Assembly (NCBI RefSeq): GCF_000346465.2
Contig: NC_034009.1
Coordinates: 34,851,557-34,915,556 of the forward strand
Length of the DNA stretch: 64,000 bases
Direction of reading: 5' to 3'
Source of the DNA: Prunus persica
Taxonomy: Eukaryota; Streptophyta; Magnoliopsida; Rosales; Rosaceae
The translations under genes were made by a program, and so were the position numbers. Shown here in pieces: positions 1 through 11,418 of this stretch (positions are counted from its first letter, which is position 1; every line of letters begins with the position of its first letter). Below the pieces are notes generated by a model that had not been told where the DNA came from, did no database searches, and saw nothing but the letters and a program-made list of their open reading frames with translations.

Positions 1-1
1 C

Positions 2-910
2 GACCTCGCCCTCTTCTCCCTCACCTGGTCCCGCTCCTTCCTCGGCCGCTCTCTCCACCTCAACCTCCTCCACCACTCCTTTGACTCTCCCCTCCCCCCT
101 TCTCTCTCCTCCGCCTCCCCCCCTTCCTTCCACCTCCACATCAAACCCTTCATCTTCTGGAAAAAGCATGGCTCCAAGAGGCTCTCCCCCAACACTCGCA
201 TCTTCTGGGACCTCTCCAGGGCCCGGTTCGGGTCCGGACCCGAACCCCAATCCGTGTTCTACATCGCCGTCGTCGTCGACGACGAGATGACCCTCCTAGT
301 CGGAGATTTGACCAGAGAAGCCTACGCCAAGACCAGAGCCCACAAAGCCCAGACTCCCCAAATCCCAATTCTGAAACGGGAGCATGTGGTCGCCAAGAAA
401 ATCTACACCACGAAAGCGAGATTTGGTGGGAAGCTGAGATCGATCCAAATCGACTGCGGGTACGGCAACGACCTGAGCCGGCTCTGTTTCAGCGTGGACG
501 GCCAGAGGGTTCTGCAGATAAAGCGTTTGAAGTGGAAATTCAGAGGCAACGAGCGAATCGAAGTGGACGGGGCGCCGCTGCAGATCTCGTGGGACGTGTA
601 CAATTGGCTGTTCGAGAGCGACAGTGACGACGGGCACGCCGTGTTCATGTTCAGGTTCGAAGAAGAAGAAGAAATCAACAAAGAGAGTAATAATTGCCAG
701 CTGGGTCATTTAAATTCATGGAATTTTGGGATGAATGGGATCGAATGGAGAAAGATGGGGAAGAGCTTGTCGTCTTCCTCGGTGTCGATGTCGTCTGCAG
801 GGTCTTCTGGAGGGAGCTCGTCGGTGATGGAGTGGGCTAGCATGGAGGAAAGTGAGCTCAGCGGCGGTCCTACTGGGTTTTCTTTGCTGGTTTATGCCTG
901 GAAAAGGTGA
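2..910 (+). CDS. DUF868 family protein, 5' end cut off by window edge
   Basis: An open frame runs from base 2 to the TGA at 908-910, so the start and N-terminus lie outside the window; at least 302 residues remain. The sequence matches the plant-specific DUF868 family as I know it: an early segment with IFWDLS, then VFYIAVVVD, a basic stretch with KKIYTTKARFGGK, then IQIDCGYG, LCFSVDG, LKWKFRGNERI and ISWDVYNWLF, and a Ser-rich tail ending FSLLVYAWKR. No intron is evident. The family has no established biochemical role, so I assign none. The first in-frame ATG (base 287) is internal, because homologous residues precede it. The first 250 bases are very C-rich (Ser/Pro/Leu coding). The family call is recognition without a search; the frame is certain. 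Confidence 0.85.
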   Translation, partial: DLALFSLTWSRSFLGRSLHLNLLHHSFDSPLPPSLSSASPPSFHLHIKPFIFWKKHGSKRLSPNTRIFWDLSRARFGSGPEPQSVFYIAVVVDDEMTLLVGDLTREAYAKTRAHKAQTPQIPILKREHVVAKKIYTTKARFGGKLRSIQIDCGYGNDLSRLCFSVDGQRVLQIKRLKWKFRGNERIEVDGAPLQISWDVYNWLFESDSDDGHAVFMFRFEEEEEINKESNNCQLGHLNSWNFGMNGIEWRKMGKSLSSSSVSMSSAGSSGGSSSVMEWASMEESELSGGPTGFSLLVYAWKR

Positions 911-1325
911 AAATTCAAAGGAAAGCAAAGCAATTCAATTCAAATTCTTCAAAATTACAATTTGAGTAGGGTGGTTGGTTCTATATAAGTAATTGTTGGT
1001 GAGATTGCTCAGTAATTTGTTACTTTTACTAACCCATTTGTTGTTGAACATAGTCGAATAAATCCAATTACTATCTATCTACATGGAAGGAAACTATGAA
1101 ATTCATAGATACTTTATATGAGATTAGATCTAACAATTCTTACTTAGCCTAGCTATATGTTAAGAGAAGACAAAACCGTGTTCTGTATTTTTTTGTTATT
1201 TTTCTACTGGGAAGGGAATTAATTATGCTTTAATTTCCGAATTGTTCCAGTAATGTCATTTATGAGGCATATTATTGATGAAGACGAACATAAAAGCATT
1301 TGTGTAAAATTGTGCATCTTTGGTT
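911..1325. other. 3' flank of the DUF868 gene
   Basis: AT-rich sequence directly after the stop codon, presumably 3'UTR and spacer. I see no open frame, tRNA or clear polyadenylation motif that I would commit to. Confidence 0.5.
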
Positions 1326-1333
1326 GTTCTTAG

Positions 1334-1941
1334 CTACGTAGCACGGACACAAGGATACGGAAGTGACACGAAAAATCTTAAAAAATTAGGACACGACACG
1401 GGTAGGACACGGTAATTAAAATAATAATAAATTTTAATAAAATTCTAATAATATATGCTTATATGATCTATCACACATATTCATGATTCATCATAAACTT
1501 AATTATCATCTTCAAAATAAGAAAAATAATTTTCCACTTCATAAAATAAGAATTGAGTTTGCATAAATAAATAAATAAATGAGTGAATTACTCACTCAAA
1601 AAGATACTTCTCTCACGACCAAATTGCTATCAATATTCTTAGTCAACCAAAAATATAAGCTCTGATACGAAGGAACAAAGAAAAAAAACATATTTTAAAA
1701 AAATATTGTTTACATTTTTAGCCAACTTTTTAAAAGTATTTCAAATATGTCCACATAGTTTTCAATAATTATGTTTGACCCTAGTTTTTGTTTTATGATT
1801 TTCAAAATAGTCCATGCATTGTCTTGACTTTAGTTGATTGTGTCCAAAATGTGTCTTGACTGTTGACCTGTGTTTAAGTCGTGTTTGAGGTGTGTCCGTG
1901 TGTCCGACACTTCGGCCTGATGAAGTGTCCGTGCTACATAG
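1334..1941. mobile_element. Non-autonomous hAT-like DNA transposon (608 bp)
   Basis: The ends form a 17-bp terminal inverted repeat: ctacgtagcacggacac at 1334-1350, and at 1925-1941 its reverse complement with one mismatch. Flanks gttcttag (1326-1333) and gtttttag (1942-1949) are an 8-bp target-site duplication with one change, which fits hAT-type insertion. The interior is AT-rich with no transposase frame. Direct evidence is the repeat pair and duplication; the superfamily is inferred from the duplication length. Confidence 0.7.
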
Positions 1942-1961
1942 GTTTTTAGACATTACCATAA

Positions 1962-2916
1962 GAGCATGTTTACGTATCAGTGACAGTAATGGAGAAAGTA
2001 AGGAATCATAGAATTTAGGAATCGGGGAACTACTGAATCGGTATGGGAAGAATCATTCCTTAAGCTATTTACTAAACATATGTAATTAGCAAACGAATGA
2101 GATTGATTCCCATTGTTATTGTTTACTAATTTGCATGAATCAGAATCCAAATTAATTTGATTACTAAAATATCATGCACATTTTCATCATAGCACATATA
2201 TAATTCTTAAATTGGCTAACGGGACCAAACTAATCTTGCAGCAAACCAGTAAGGCGGTGTAAACATGAGGAATCAATATGCTGAACAAGATGAACAGCAA
2301 GAGTTTAGTTCAATGATAATGTTAATAACACATTTGTCCAGAGCCAATTTCAAACGAAAAAATAAACTCCAATAAATATATATCGTTCACCTACGTAACT
2401 AGTAAACAATCAAATAATAATAACCATACATAATCTTCATACTACCAAAAAAGATATATATATTCTCCACAAAAGTCTTTCTCCATGACCGTACTTTGTT
2501 TTGTGATGAATGTGAAGACATAAGATAGATAGATATAATGACTTTCATAACACAAGGCGTGCTATTGCTTCTGGGAGGTTGTGTTTGCAACGCTAAGGTG
2601 AAAAAGAAGTTGGAGTGTCTTTGAACTTCTTGGCATGAGTTTTTTTTTTTTTTTTTTAAGGGTTTGGGGTGTTTTAGAATTATGATAAAGTGGTAATGGT
2701 ATTTTTGGAAGTTATTAAGAGAGAACAGGAATGAGAATCATATCGACTACTCCCCCCTAGTTGATCTGATACCTAGTTTTGAGGGAATGTGATTACGGAT
2801 TTTTAAGTGAAGCCCACTTATTTTTTCATTCCTGATTGCAAGTAAACGCAGGGGAAGTCAGGAATGGAAATCATTCCCTTTTCTCCCAGACCCATTACTG
2901 ATACGTAAACATGCCT
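1962..2916. mobile_element. PIF/Harbinger-like non-autonomous element (about 955 bp)
   Basis: The left end (about 1962-1990, containing agcatgtttacgtatcag) is inverted at the right end (about 2888-2916, ctgatacgtaaacatgcct). TAA stands on both outer sides (1959-1961 and 2917-2919), a 3-bp duplication as made by PIF/Harbinger elements. The subterminal parts are also inverted relatives (gaatcattcc-type motifs). No transposase frame is present. It begins only about 20 bases after the preceding element. Confidence 0.65.
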
Positions 2917-2927
2917 TAAATTCATAA

Positions 2928-3462
2928 GAGCATCCGCAATAATTGTTCAATAATTCAATAAATTGATATTTTTTTGGCATTTATTGAATTGAATTGCATT
3001 TTTACTTGCAATGGTACAATTCAATAGCTTCTTATCAATAGTTATATCTATTTACACGTTTTTTTACATCTCAAATAAAATAAAAAGGATAAATTTAATA
3101 ACACTAAAAATTGTACCATTGCAATATTCTCAAAAAGATCTTTAAAAAGAGACCAATTTTGAATGTATTTGAAAAAAAAAATATTTAATTGATATATTTT
3201 TTCTATTGTATTGAACTATTAAACAGCTATTGCGAATGCTTTTAACAACATAATGCATTAATTGCTGTACATTTTTTTATTTGTTATTGGCATGTAGGTT
3301 CTATGGTTAGTCTATTGCAATTACAATAGAAAGTTCATCACACCCTCTATTACAATTGCATTTATTGCGATGAACTAAATCACATCATTAAAAGTGCAAT
3401 TTGACTGTTTTAATTAATTCCATACAATAAAATTACATTGATTTTAACAATTATAGATGCTC
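2928..3462. mobile_element. MITE, possibly two nested copies
   Basis: The left end gagcatccgcaataattgtt at 2928 is matched in inverted form at 3452-3462 (gatgctc, preceded by aacaattata), with TAA on both sides (2925-2927 and 3463-3465). A second inverted match to the left end lies at about 3222-3240 (ctattgcgaatgct). Either the element spans all 535 bp, or a shorter copy of about 310 bp is joined to another. No coding sequence. TAA suggests a Tourist/PIF-type MITE. Confidence 0.6.
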
Positions 3463-3465
3463 TAA

Positions 3466-5415
3466 GGAAACCATCTGAATTGTGAACCGTGGAAGTTTGT
3501 TGGATGAATTAATGAAGTGAAAAAACAAGTGACATTGGATTGAAAGTGGGGGAAATGTTAAAGAAAACAGAAATCCAGAATCCAGAAGAGAAGAAGACAA
3601 CAGCGGTACCCAAACGAAAGGGGTGTGTGTGAAACGGTCAAATTAATATGCGTATGACTGTTTTGGGAAAGAAAGAAAAGGTCCTTCAATTCAACATCAA
3701 CTTGTATGCAGAAGCTTCCGTAGTATATTGGTTGTCAGGTTGACTGTCGTACCTTGTGAGGCTCTCTCCGTTACCCACTTCCCCTCTATATAACATATTT
3801 TATCACCCACTCCTGCCTTTCTGGACAAGTATTTATTTCTTTTCCATAAAGCTGGCTTGCATAGCATTGCATACGGCCTAATCAGTCGCTTTTTAAACTA
3901 AAAAAAAATGAAAAAGCGATATTTGATTCATTAAAAGAATTACATAAGATCTTAAAAAGCATGATGATATCCGAAGATTTCTATACAACATGAATAATAA
4001 TATCGTGAGAATCCTTATATCATAAGAATATTTCCGTTTAAAGATAAAGTAAAACGAGCGAGTGTTGAATTCATTAGGATTTATAGAGCACGTATTTCTG
4101 CTGCGTTTTCTATTTTGATGTGAAATGCCATAGATCCACCTTATTTACTGCCCCAAAAAGAAGGTATGCTTAGTCAATATATCATTAAATATGAGTTCTT
4201 TTCTTACTTTTAATTCAACTGAACGTTTTGGTGACTCCGAGTAAAAACAACCCCCCAAGACACAGTAAAACGTCGATAAGCTTGGTGTAAATGCAAAGAA
4301 TGGTAATTTGGGGGACATAGAGGTAAAAGGTGGGGGGTCCAAAGTTCAATCAACGCGCAGAGTTTGTCGAGATGTTTCTTGTAAAAAGATGGCATCTCTC
4401 GAATCTAATAAAAGGCAGAGAGAGAGACAAGTACGTTTCATGCAGTGCAGAGAGTGTTTTGTCTTCTTTTGCAATGGACGGGAATGATTTTGTCGATTTC
4501 TTTCAATACTAGGTATCTTTTCTCCAGGTACAGCTACAGCAATACAGCAATACAGCAATACAGCAATACAGCAATTGAGGAGGAAACAACTTTACCTACA
4601 TTTCAAGGCACTGGTTAATTTTCTTCTGTAAAATGATAACCTGAGTTCAAGGAACACTACCAAAACATTGCCTCCTCATCCATACCAAATTCAAGCTTCC
4701 TTCCAAGTAAGGTTCTTGCAAGTTGCAACAAACTTGTTACGAACTGGGTTTTGCAGGCTTCTTGTTATATGTACAAGCCTTGAGCCCGAGCCCATATATT
4801 CATTTGGGTTCTCTTTGAACATACAGGGATTAGACTAAACATGTTTCCATTGTTTGGATCAAGCCCAAACTCAAACCCCAGACCAGTACAAAAACTGGAA
4901 ACCAAGCCAACCATCGACATGAGAAAGCTTTTGACCAAGAATGGGACCCCAAACAGACTGTCTTTCTCTTCTCCTTCTCTCTAATCCGTAACGAGAAAAC
5001 CACCTACTTCGTGCAATTCATGTCTACATTCATTCACATTAAGTTTGAACAAGTCGGCAGCCAGCAAGAATTAATTTGGATTCATTCCATTCCATGCCGT
5101 GCATATATGAATGTAAACCTGCACGTGTGTATGTTATGTGGACATGTCACATGCTTTGACTGCATTCTTATTTTGCATTACTTTCTTGAAGATAGACGAG
5201 AAACCAAAATTTTGAAAGCCATCAACTTTATCTCCCCAGTTTGTCAGAAACACGAAGCATTTTACACAAACAGGAACACTGAAACAATTTTCAAGCAGCT
5301 GTTTTACATAATAATAAAAACAGATTACACAACGGGGCAAAACCAAAATTTGCAATTTCCCCATCTGTTGTTCATATGGACTCTAAAACCCTATAAAGTC
5401 TCAATCAAGTAGGTG
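3466..5415. other. Spacer between MITE cluster and PPPDE gene
   Basis: No convincing gene. Open frames here are short, AT-rich and match nothing I recognise. A TATA-like string (ctctatataac, about 3784-3794) stands alone without a following gene. The short array at 4536-4575 is listed separately. The part near 5400 is probably 3' flank of the minus-strand PPPDE gene. Confidence 0.5.
4536..4575. repeat. (ACAGCAAT)5 microsatellite
   Basis: Five exact consecutive copies of the 8-mer acagcaat, preceded by a partial unit (cagcta). No gene overlaps it. Confidence 0.95.
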
Positions 5416-7201
5416 TCACACCTTTACAGTCAAGGCCGAGGTTGATGAAGAATGGATCAAGGAGGAAGATGGAGGAACACAGTGTCTTTGTCTACTACTT
5501 CTGCCTGCAGAACCCCCACTGGAGGGTTGTAAAGAAGAGGGCCGAGGATTTGAGGATGCACAATTAGTTGAAAGGCTCCTCAATTTCTTCTTATCCCCAC
5601 TGTAAACCCCATCTGATTTTACTTGCCGAACTTTAGTTTCATTCAAACCAGCTGGAAGAACACAATTGCAGAAAAAACCTGAAGTTCATCAAGGAGCCAC
5701 ACACACAAAAATATTTTAGGATTGGTTTTCTCAGTAAGTAATTAATGTAGGGAACGAGAACAATCTACGAATACCTTTTTTTTTTTTTTTTTTGTATAGG
5801 AAAATGTTTCAACAATTGGCATTCCCATGGAAACAAATCTAAAAGTCATGTTTGCAGCACACAAACAGAAACAGGCACTACGGTGGTGATCAGCCTTCTA
5901 ACATCGTAGAGATCCCAAAAGGATATAAAACATGGGCAAATAATGAACAACAGAGTCATCATTTCTACCCAAATTGTTCTTTCCCATTGAGTTTTGAATC
6001 CTATGTTTGCAATGATCTCAATCTAAAGATGGATTGAATCTGTGATGATCTGGGCGCAAGGGGTAACAATGGTAGCTCTGGTTGTGGCATTGGCATCGTG
6101 TAGTGGTTTTGTTTTGTGGTCGTACTACTAATAACGGTGGGATTGTGAAAACTGATAAGAGATAATCAAATCCTTACCAAGTCGGGCAAGACGGTTGACC
6201 CAGCGAGGAATAGGCTTCCCCGTCAATCTGGTACACACATCATTACAGAAGTGGTTGCAGTTCTTGGTGATCAGATGGTATGTGTTTCCAGAGTACTCTT
6301 CTGCAAGTTTCTCCATAAATGCGCGGACCTCCTTGGGGCCTAAATCTGTTCTTCCGATCAAAATTGATTTTCTGAATACGAAGCCAGGACATTGTTTTGG
6401 TTCCACTTCAAAAATCCCAGTCGTTGCATGGTCATGCGCTCCAAAAGCATATTCAACACCATGTACTACAGCATATTAAAATAAAATTTTCTTAAGTGAA
6501 TAAATAAATACAAACGTATGTAAGCAGGAGCTTAGATAGACATGTGAGAGAGTCAATAGATAACCAAGTCTACCATAAAAATTTAAGTCAATGGATTAAC
6601 TAGAGAAAAACAATCCTTTTTTATTATCCGCGATACGAAAATCATTCGAAATGAGGAAACTTGCTTACAATTGAGTTTATTTGAGATGGATGGTTTTCAC
6701 TTTATCACACCAAAAGCATGAAAACTGAATTCAAATTTGCCCAATTGCTTAAAATCACTCTGTTTCTTTATTGTGCAAACCAAAATTTGTGAATCAAACA
6801 CTGAGAATCTCTTTGATTCTTCCAAAAAGATGAAACCCAAGTTCAGCTGAGTCGAAATTACGCTACCCAGATCCAAATGAGCATTTAAAATGATACACAA
6901 AACACATCACAAAGTGCAAATGATTGGATTTTCGTAAAAATTTTAAGACAAACGATCTGTTCTGTTTCATTCATAACAAAACATACACGCAGATCTACTT
7001 TCTCAGCATCCAAACAAAGCCAGAAAGCAAGAAAAGAAGGGCAACCCATTAAAACCCATTACCTTGTACACCGGAATGGTAGACCCCAAGGCCGAGCCAA
7101 TACGCGTAGCCATTGATCGGAGTAAGATCGTATACATTCAGATAAACAGGCACTTTCCCAATCTTCTTCTTCCTGGGCACCAACACCATCCTACACAGCA
7201 T
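5416..7201 (-). CDS. PPPDE-domain (DeSI-like) putative thiol peptidase
   Basis: Three exons on the minus strand, 7201-7063, 6465-6178 and 5678-5416, join in frame to give 229 residues. Donors are caag|gtaatg and cttg|gtaagg; acceptors are tgtag and ttcag. The PPPDE domain covers about residues 17-140: VYLNVYDLTPINGYAYWLG, then HSGV with the presumed catalytic His42, EYAFGAH, FEVEPKQCPGF and KNCNHFCND with presumed catalytic Cys116. The Ser-rich C-terminal third looks disordered. The family contains deSUMOylating and deubiquitinating isopeptidases; the substrate of this copy is unknown. The ATG at 7201 is used because the frame above it has no ATG. The two catalytic residues are intact, so activity is plausible. 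Size and exon layout fit plant DeSI-like (DUF862) genes. Confidence 0.88.
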
Positions 7202-10200
7202 TTTTCTCTCAGACTCGTCTCTCCAAAAAGAGAACTCCAAAATGAAATCAGAAATAAGAACGGAGCTCCAGCTGCAGCTAGAATTGCTTAAACCGAGGGG
7301 CGCCTTGGAAATTGAAGAGCTTCTTTGGGTGGGGGGGGCAAAACCGGAACAGAAGATTCGTAGAATTCCTCTCCAGAAAATTTTAATGATCCTTTTCTTG
7401 GAAGACGAATCTTAGGTAGTTCCGGCGGCCGAAAGTGTCATCGCCGTGTACTCGCTTTTATAACTAAAAGTGGGAGACGCTGTTTGTTTTGGTAGTGAAT
7501 TGCTAATCAGATAAAACACCCTTCCAAGTTTAACTAATTACGGAAAATGCCATTCCAGCTCCAAAACCAAGACCAAGACCAAGACCGAAACCCAAAAAAC
7601 ACCCACCAAAATACAAACCAGGTAAAAAACCAACGTATGCAAACGATAGGCTTCTAGATCTTCTGCAACAGAAATCTCCAGCTGCTGCAAAATTTGCTCA
7701 TTTTTTTTTTTTTAAGTTTTTAAGATTAAAATGGTAGAGTAGATAGAGTGATTGGTTGAGTCCATTTCTTCCACGTCGTGCCTTTCTTTCTTTTCCAACC
7801 TAACGTGTAAGTTAAGTCTCCGCTGCGTCTCCGCGGGTCTCTGCTTTTGCAAACCCTACTTTTTGGTATCACATGGTTGGAAATTGGATTAGGGTTAATG
7901 TATTATTAATCAGGTTTAAATATTATGCAAATGTAGGTTAAGGGCTAGTTAGTTAAGAAAGTGTGTCCGCTACTTTGCACTCTAATTCAAACGCCCTCCA
8001 AACAAGTGATATCTACGTGTAGAAGATTCAAACTTGAATGCTAGAAGATGCATACAAGCGATATCTACCTGGAGGAAATTCGTACTTGCCTAATACCTTT
8101 ACCAACTTCCCTAACCCCGTTTGCTTATAATATAATTATTATATGACCTTGCTTAATGCCACAAAAGTGGGAAGGAAATTGGGGAATTTACTGGGGAAAA
8201 GCAGAGGAATTTAGGGACAAATTGGGAATTGTGAATTTATTTTTATTTTTATGTTGGAAGAGTGAAGAAGAATCTATGAGGTTGTGAACTTGGGTTCCAT
8301 CGTTAGTCGCATGATGGGCTTATATATCCAGGGCCACGAGCCATTGTCACGTACAATGGAGACAGCAGTGATTTCACCCACGATATTTTAATTAGATTAA
8401 TATTTGTTTAATCAATCATAATACATTCTTAAGTTTTGATATCATACAAAACTCGAATATAAATATTCCAACTTGCTTAAACCGAAGTAACTCATTGCGT
8501 ACCAAAGAGATTAAAATTTTGTTTTTTTAGTTTAAGTTATCTCCCCATAAATTAAAATAATTAAAAGAATATAATTATTACCAATTGTGCTAAAGAAAAA
8601 AGGATTTCATACCAATTATGATACTCTTTTATTAGTTGTCACTTTACTAATAAACAATTATATAAACCTTAACTTTTTAGCATTCTCATATTAGGTAAAC
8701 CTCTGTATTTAGAATTGATGCATTTACATGTATTTAAAAAAAATATAAATCATTAAATTAATTTAATAATTTTTCTAAAATAAAATTTTAAAATAATTCA
8801 TATTGGGTATAAAAATATTGTTGTAATTTCTTTACTACAATAATTTAGCATCCATATATATATATATATAAGATTTTTAAAAAGTTAAAAAAATTAAGAG
8901 ATTAGATTTTTCGTTACTTCAGTTTTTCGGATGGTCACATATTTTTCTATGGTCATTGATCGCATCCTTAACATCATAGAACAAGAAGAGATGGATGTCA
9001 CATCTACTACTTGGCTGTGACCCCATTGTTTATTAATTTGATATCCATTCATTTTGGCAGTAAAGAATGACCATAATCAATTATACATATAAGGAAAGGA
9101 TGTCCGCAATTTTATTATTATTATTATTTTGGACGAAAACTAACCAAGGACATAATATCCATAAAATATGAAGAGTTTGGTCAAATTTGAATGGTCATAA
9201 ACTTTGTGACATACGATTCCTAATTGGTTGTACAAAAACGAACCAAGGACATAATATCCACCATGTTGTTTGTCCTTCCTTAGCATTCTAATTAAATTAA
9301 TGGTGGATTAATAATGCTAAACAAAACGCAGTAATGATAACACACTGTAAAACTTTTTATTTTTGTCCTTTGTTTGCATCATTCCCATTGCACGAGAAAC
9401 ATCCTCATACAACGAAAATAACACTTTTTATTATTCCGATCAATAATACGACGACATATAAGATAACCTTTTTGCACCCGCACTGCACCCATGTGTCCAG
9501 ACAGAGAAGCTCATTATATATCCGCGTTATCATCTCATCGCCATCATCAAAGTAATGCAATTTTTCATTTTCATTATGATGCAGCATGGCAAATAGTGTT
9601 GCTGCTTGTGCATTTTCATGTCTTATATCATTCAAGGGATGGCCTCAAGAAATTATTGCACCAAACCCATGTCGGCTTTCAGGTCCCACTTTATGGGATT
9701 TCAATTCAATAAAATATCTCAATATTATTTGAAATAATAATAAAACATTGCTCCCTCCTTTGAATGTTGTGTTTAAACATATGGATAAAATGCTGGTGAA
9801 GCGGAGGAGTATATTAGGGCTACTATTCCAATGGCCATAGAATTTTGTTGCCATCACTTTCAGTATTCTTCAAGTTTTGAGGCATCATGTTGGGTGGTTA
9901 AGAAACCAACGAACTGGAGCAGAAGATAAGACCGCCACGAGCTCTATGAACTATACAACCCCGCGCTAGGGACAAGTAATTAAGAAGCGTCACACCTCCA
10001 GAATCATTCATACCATATGCATTTCAACTCTCAAATAAACAACAAAAGTGCATGTTTCTAGGTCGCTGTCACTGCGTAACAAGTTTGTAATTCAAGTAGT
10101 TAAAAGCGTTTATGAATGTGTCAAGGCTTCTTTTCGATCTCATTTAAGGGCCCAAAAGTACATTCTTTGCGGTTTGTAGCCAAAGCCCAAAGGATTGCAT

Positions 10201-10351
10201 TCGTTTAGTTTGGCTGAGTTTGAGGCCCATTGTTTACGATGCACGTCAAAGCCCAGATTAGATATCCATCTTCTTCCCCATTTCTGTTCCACTGTTCACC
10301 TAAAACCCCAATCCTTAAACCCTAAAAAGAAAATTTGATTCTCAACCCTAA
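7202..10351. other. Long spacer between divergent PPPDE and MAM33 genes
   Basis: Must contain both promoters, since the flanking genes diverge. No open frame here looks like a protein. Visible structure: a G run near 7331-7338, AT-rich tracts at 8380-8900, a short TA repeat near 8857-8871, and the direct repeat at 9142-9260. Bases 10260-10351 are the likely MAM33 leader, with several aaaccctaa motifs that are common near translation-related and mitochondrial plant genes. Confidence 0.5.
9142..9260. repeat. 20-bp direct repeat about 100 bp apart
   Basis: aaccaaggacataatatcca occurs exactly at 9142-9161 and 9241-9260; the few bases before each copy (acgaaaact and aaaaacg) are also alike. No terminal inverted repeats were seen. 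Confidence 0.8.
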
Positions 10352-11418
10352 ATGGCTCGATTAATTCGAACTGCTCGAAGTGCGCTGCGATTGTCTTCTT
10401 CTTGTTCATGCAAAACCCTAATCAATGGCATTCAACGCCACCCAAATCCTTCGCTGCAAGTGCAGAAAGCGATCTCAACCTCTCTCTTCCAAAACAGACC
10501 TTACGCTTCTGAAACGCTTCCCAAGTCGCCCATGGAAGCTAACATCCTTAGAATCCTCAGAAACGAGGAGGAGTACCAGTCCGAGTATGCTCCTCCTGAA
10601 CAGGTCGGTCATCCTCCTCCTCTGTTTGGTTTGTAAGAAAATGCGCGAACATAAACTGAGAAAGCAACCATTTTTATTAACTTGATTGTGTAGGTCTTTG
10701 TGATTTCTCGATTCCCATTTAAGTGTATTCATACTGGACAGTTTGAAGTGTTGATTGTAATCCGTTTTCATATTTTGTGATGGAAATTGTAACGATTGAC
10801 AACAGCCTCCTACAAAATTCAATTCGTTTACGGTGCAAGATCGGCCAGGTGAGCTGTGGATGACAATGAGAGGAAAATTTGGAGACACTGAGGATATTAA
10901 AATTGAAGTTACTATGTTTGATGGGTATGAAACGGTTCCCAAGACTGGAGATGACAGTTCTGGGGAAGACGTGCGTCTTCACCTCAGTATGATTGTTGAT
11001 ATTTCCCGGGGGGATGGCTCCAATGATTTGGAGTTTCTGTGCTCTGCCTGGCCGGACCGTCTAGAGGTTCAGAAAGTTTATGTTCTCGATCGTTATAGAA
11101 TGCCCGCTAAGCCATATATGGGACCTGATTTCAGGTACATTGTTTAATTTCTGCCAGCAAGTATATGATGCACAAGGAATGAATGTTTGTTGGTTGTATT
11201 AGTTTGCAGTGTTGGGTGTTTGGAGGTGACTTGTTGCTTCTTCTCTGTTTTTGGACAGGAGTTTGAAGAGAACGATTCAAAAGAGGTTTATTGAGTATTT
11301 GGAAGCAAGGGGAGTGGATGATGAGCTTTCTGTTTTCCTGCATCAATATATGGCGAACAAGGACAGAATAGAACTTATCAAATGGTTGGGAAAGGTCAAG
11401 TCGTTTCTGGAAAAATAG
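10352..11418 (+). CDS. Mitochondrial glycoprotein family (MAM33/p32-like)
   Basis: Three exons, 10352-10603, 10806-11134 and 11259-11418, give 246 residues. Borders are cag|gtcggt...acag|cctcct and tcag|gtacat...gacag|gagttt, all in frame. The N-terminus is rich in Arg, Ser and Leu with almost no acidic residues, as expected for a mitochondrial presequence. Two thirds of the rest match the MAM33/p32 fold family: SFTVQDRPGELWMTMRG, IKIEVTMFDG, a middle acidic part, LEFLCSAWPDRLEVQKVYV, then a C-terminal helix pair ending SLKRTIQKRFIEYLEARG and KVKSFLEK. p32 proteins are acidic doughnut-shaped trimers of the mitochondrial matrix with roles in respiration, RNA splicing and ribosome function; which of these applies here is not shown. 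It is an ordinary complete member. Confidence 0.9.

Noticed and set aside
254..910. An ORF starting inside the DUF868 gene as a separate 218-residue gene
   Set aside because: The same frame is open from base 2 and the upstream residues (WKKHGSKRLS, IFWDLS) belong to the DUF868 family, so it is one 5'-cut gene.
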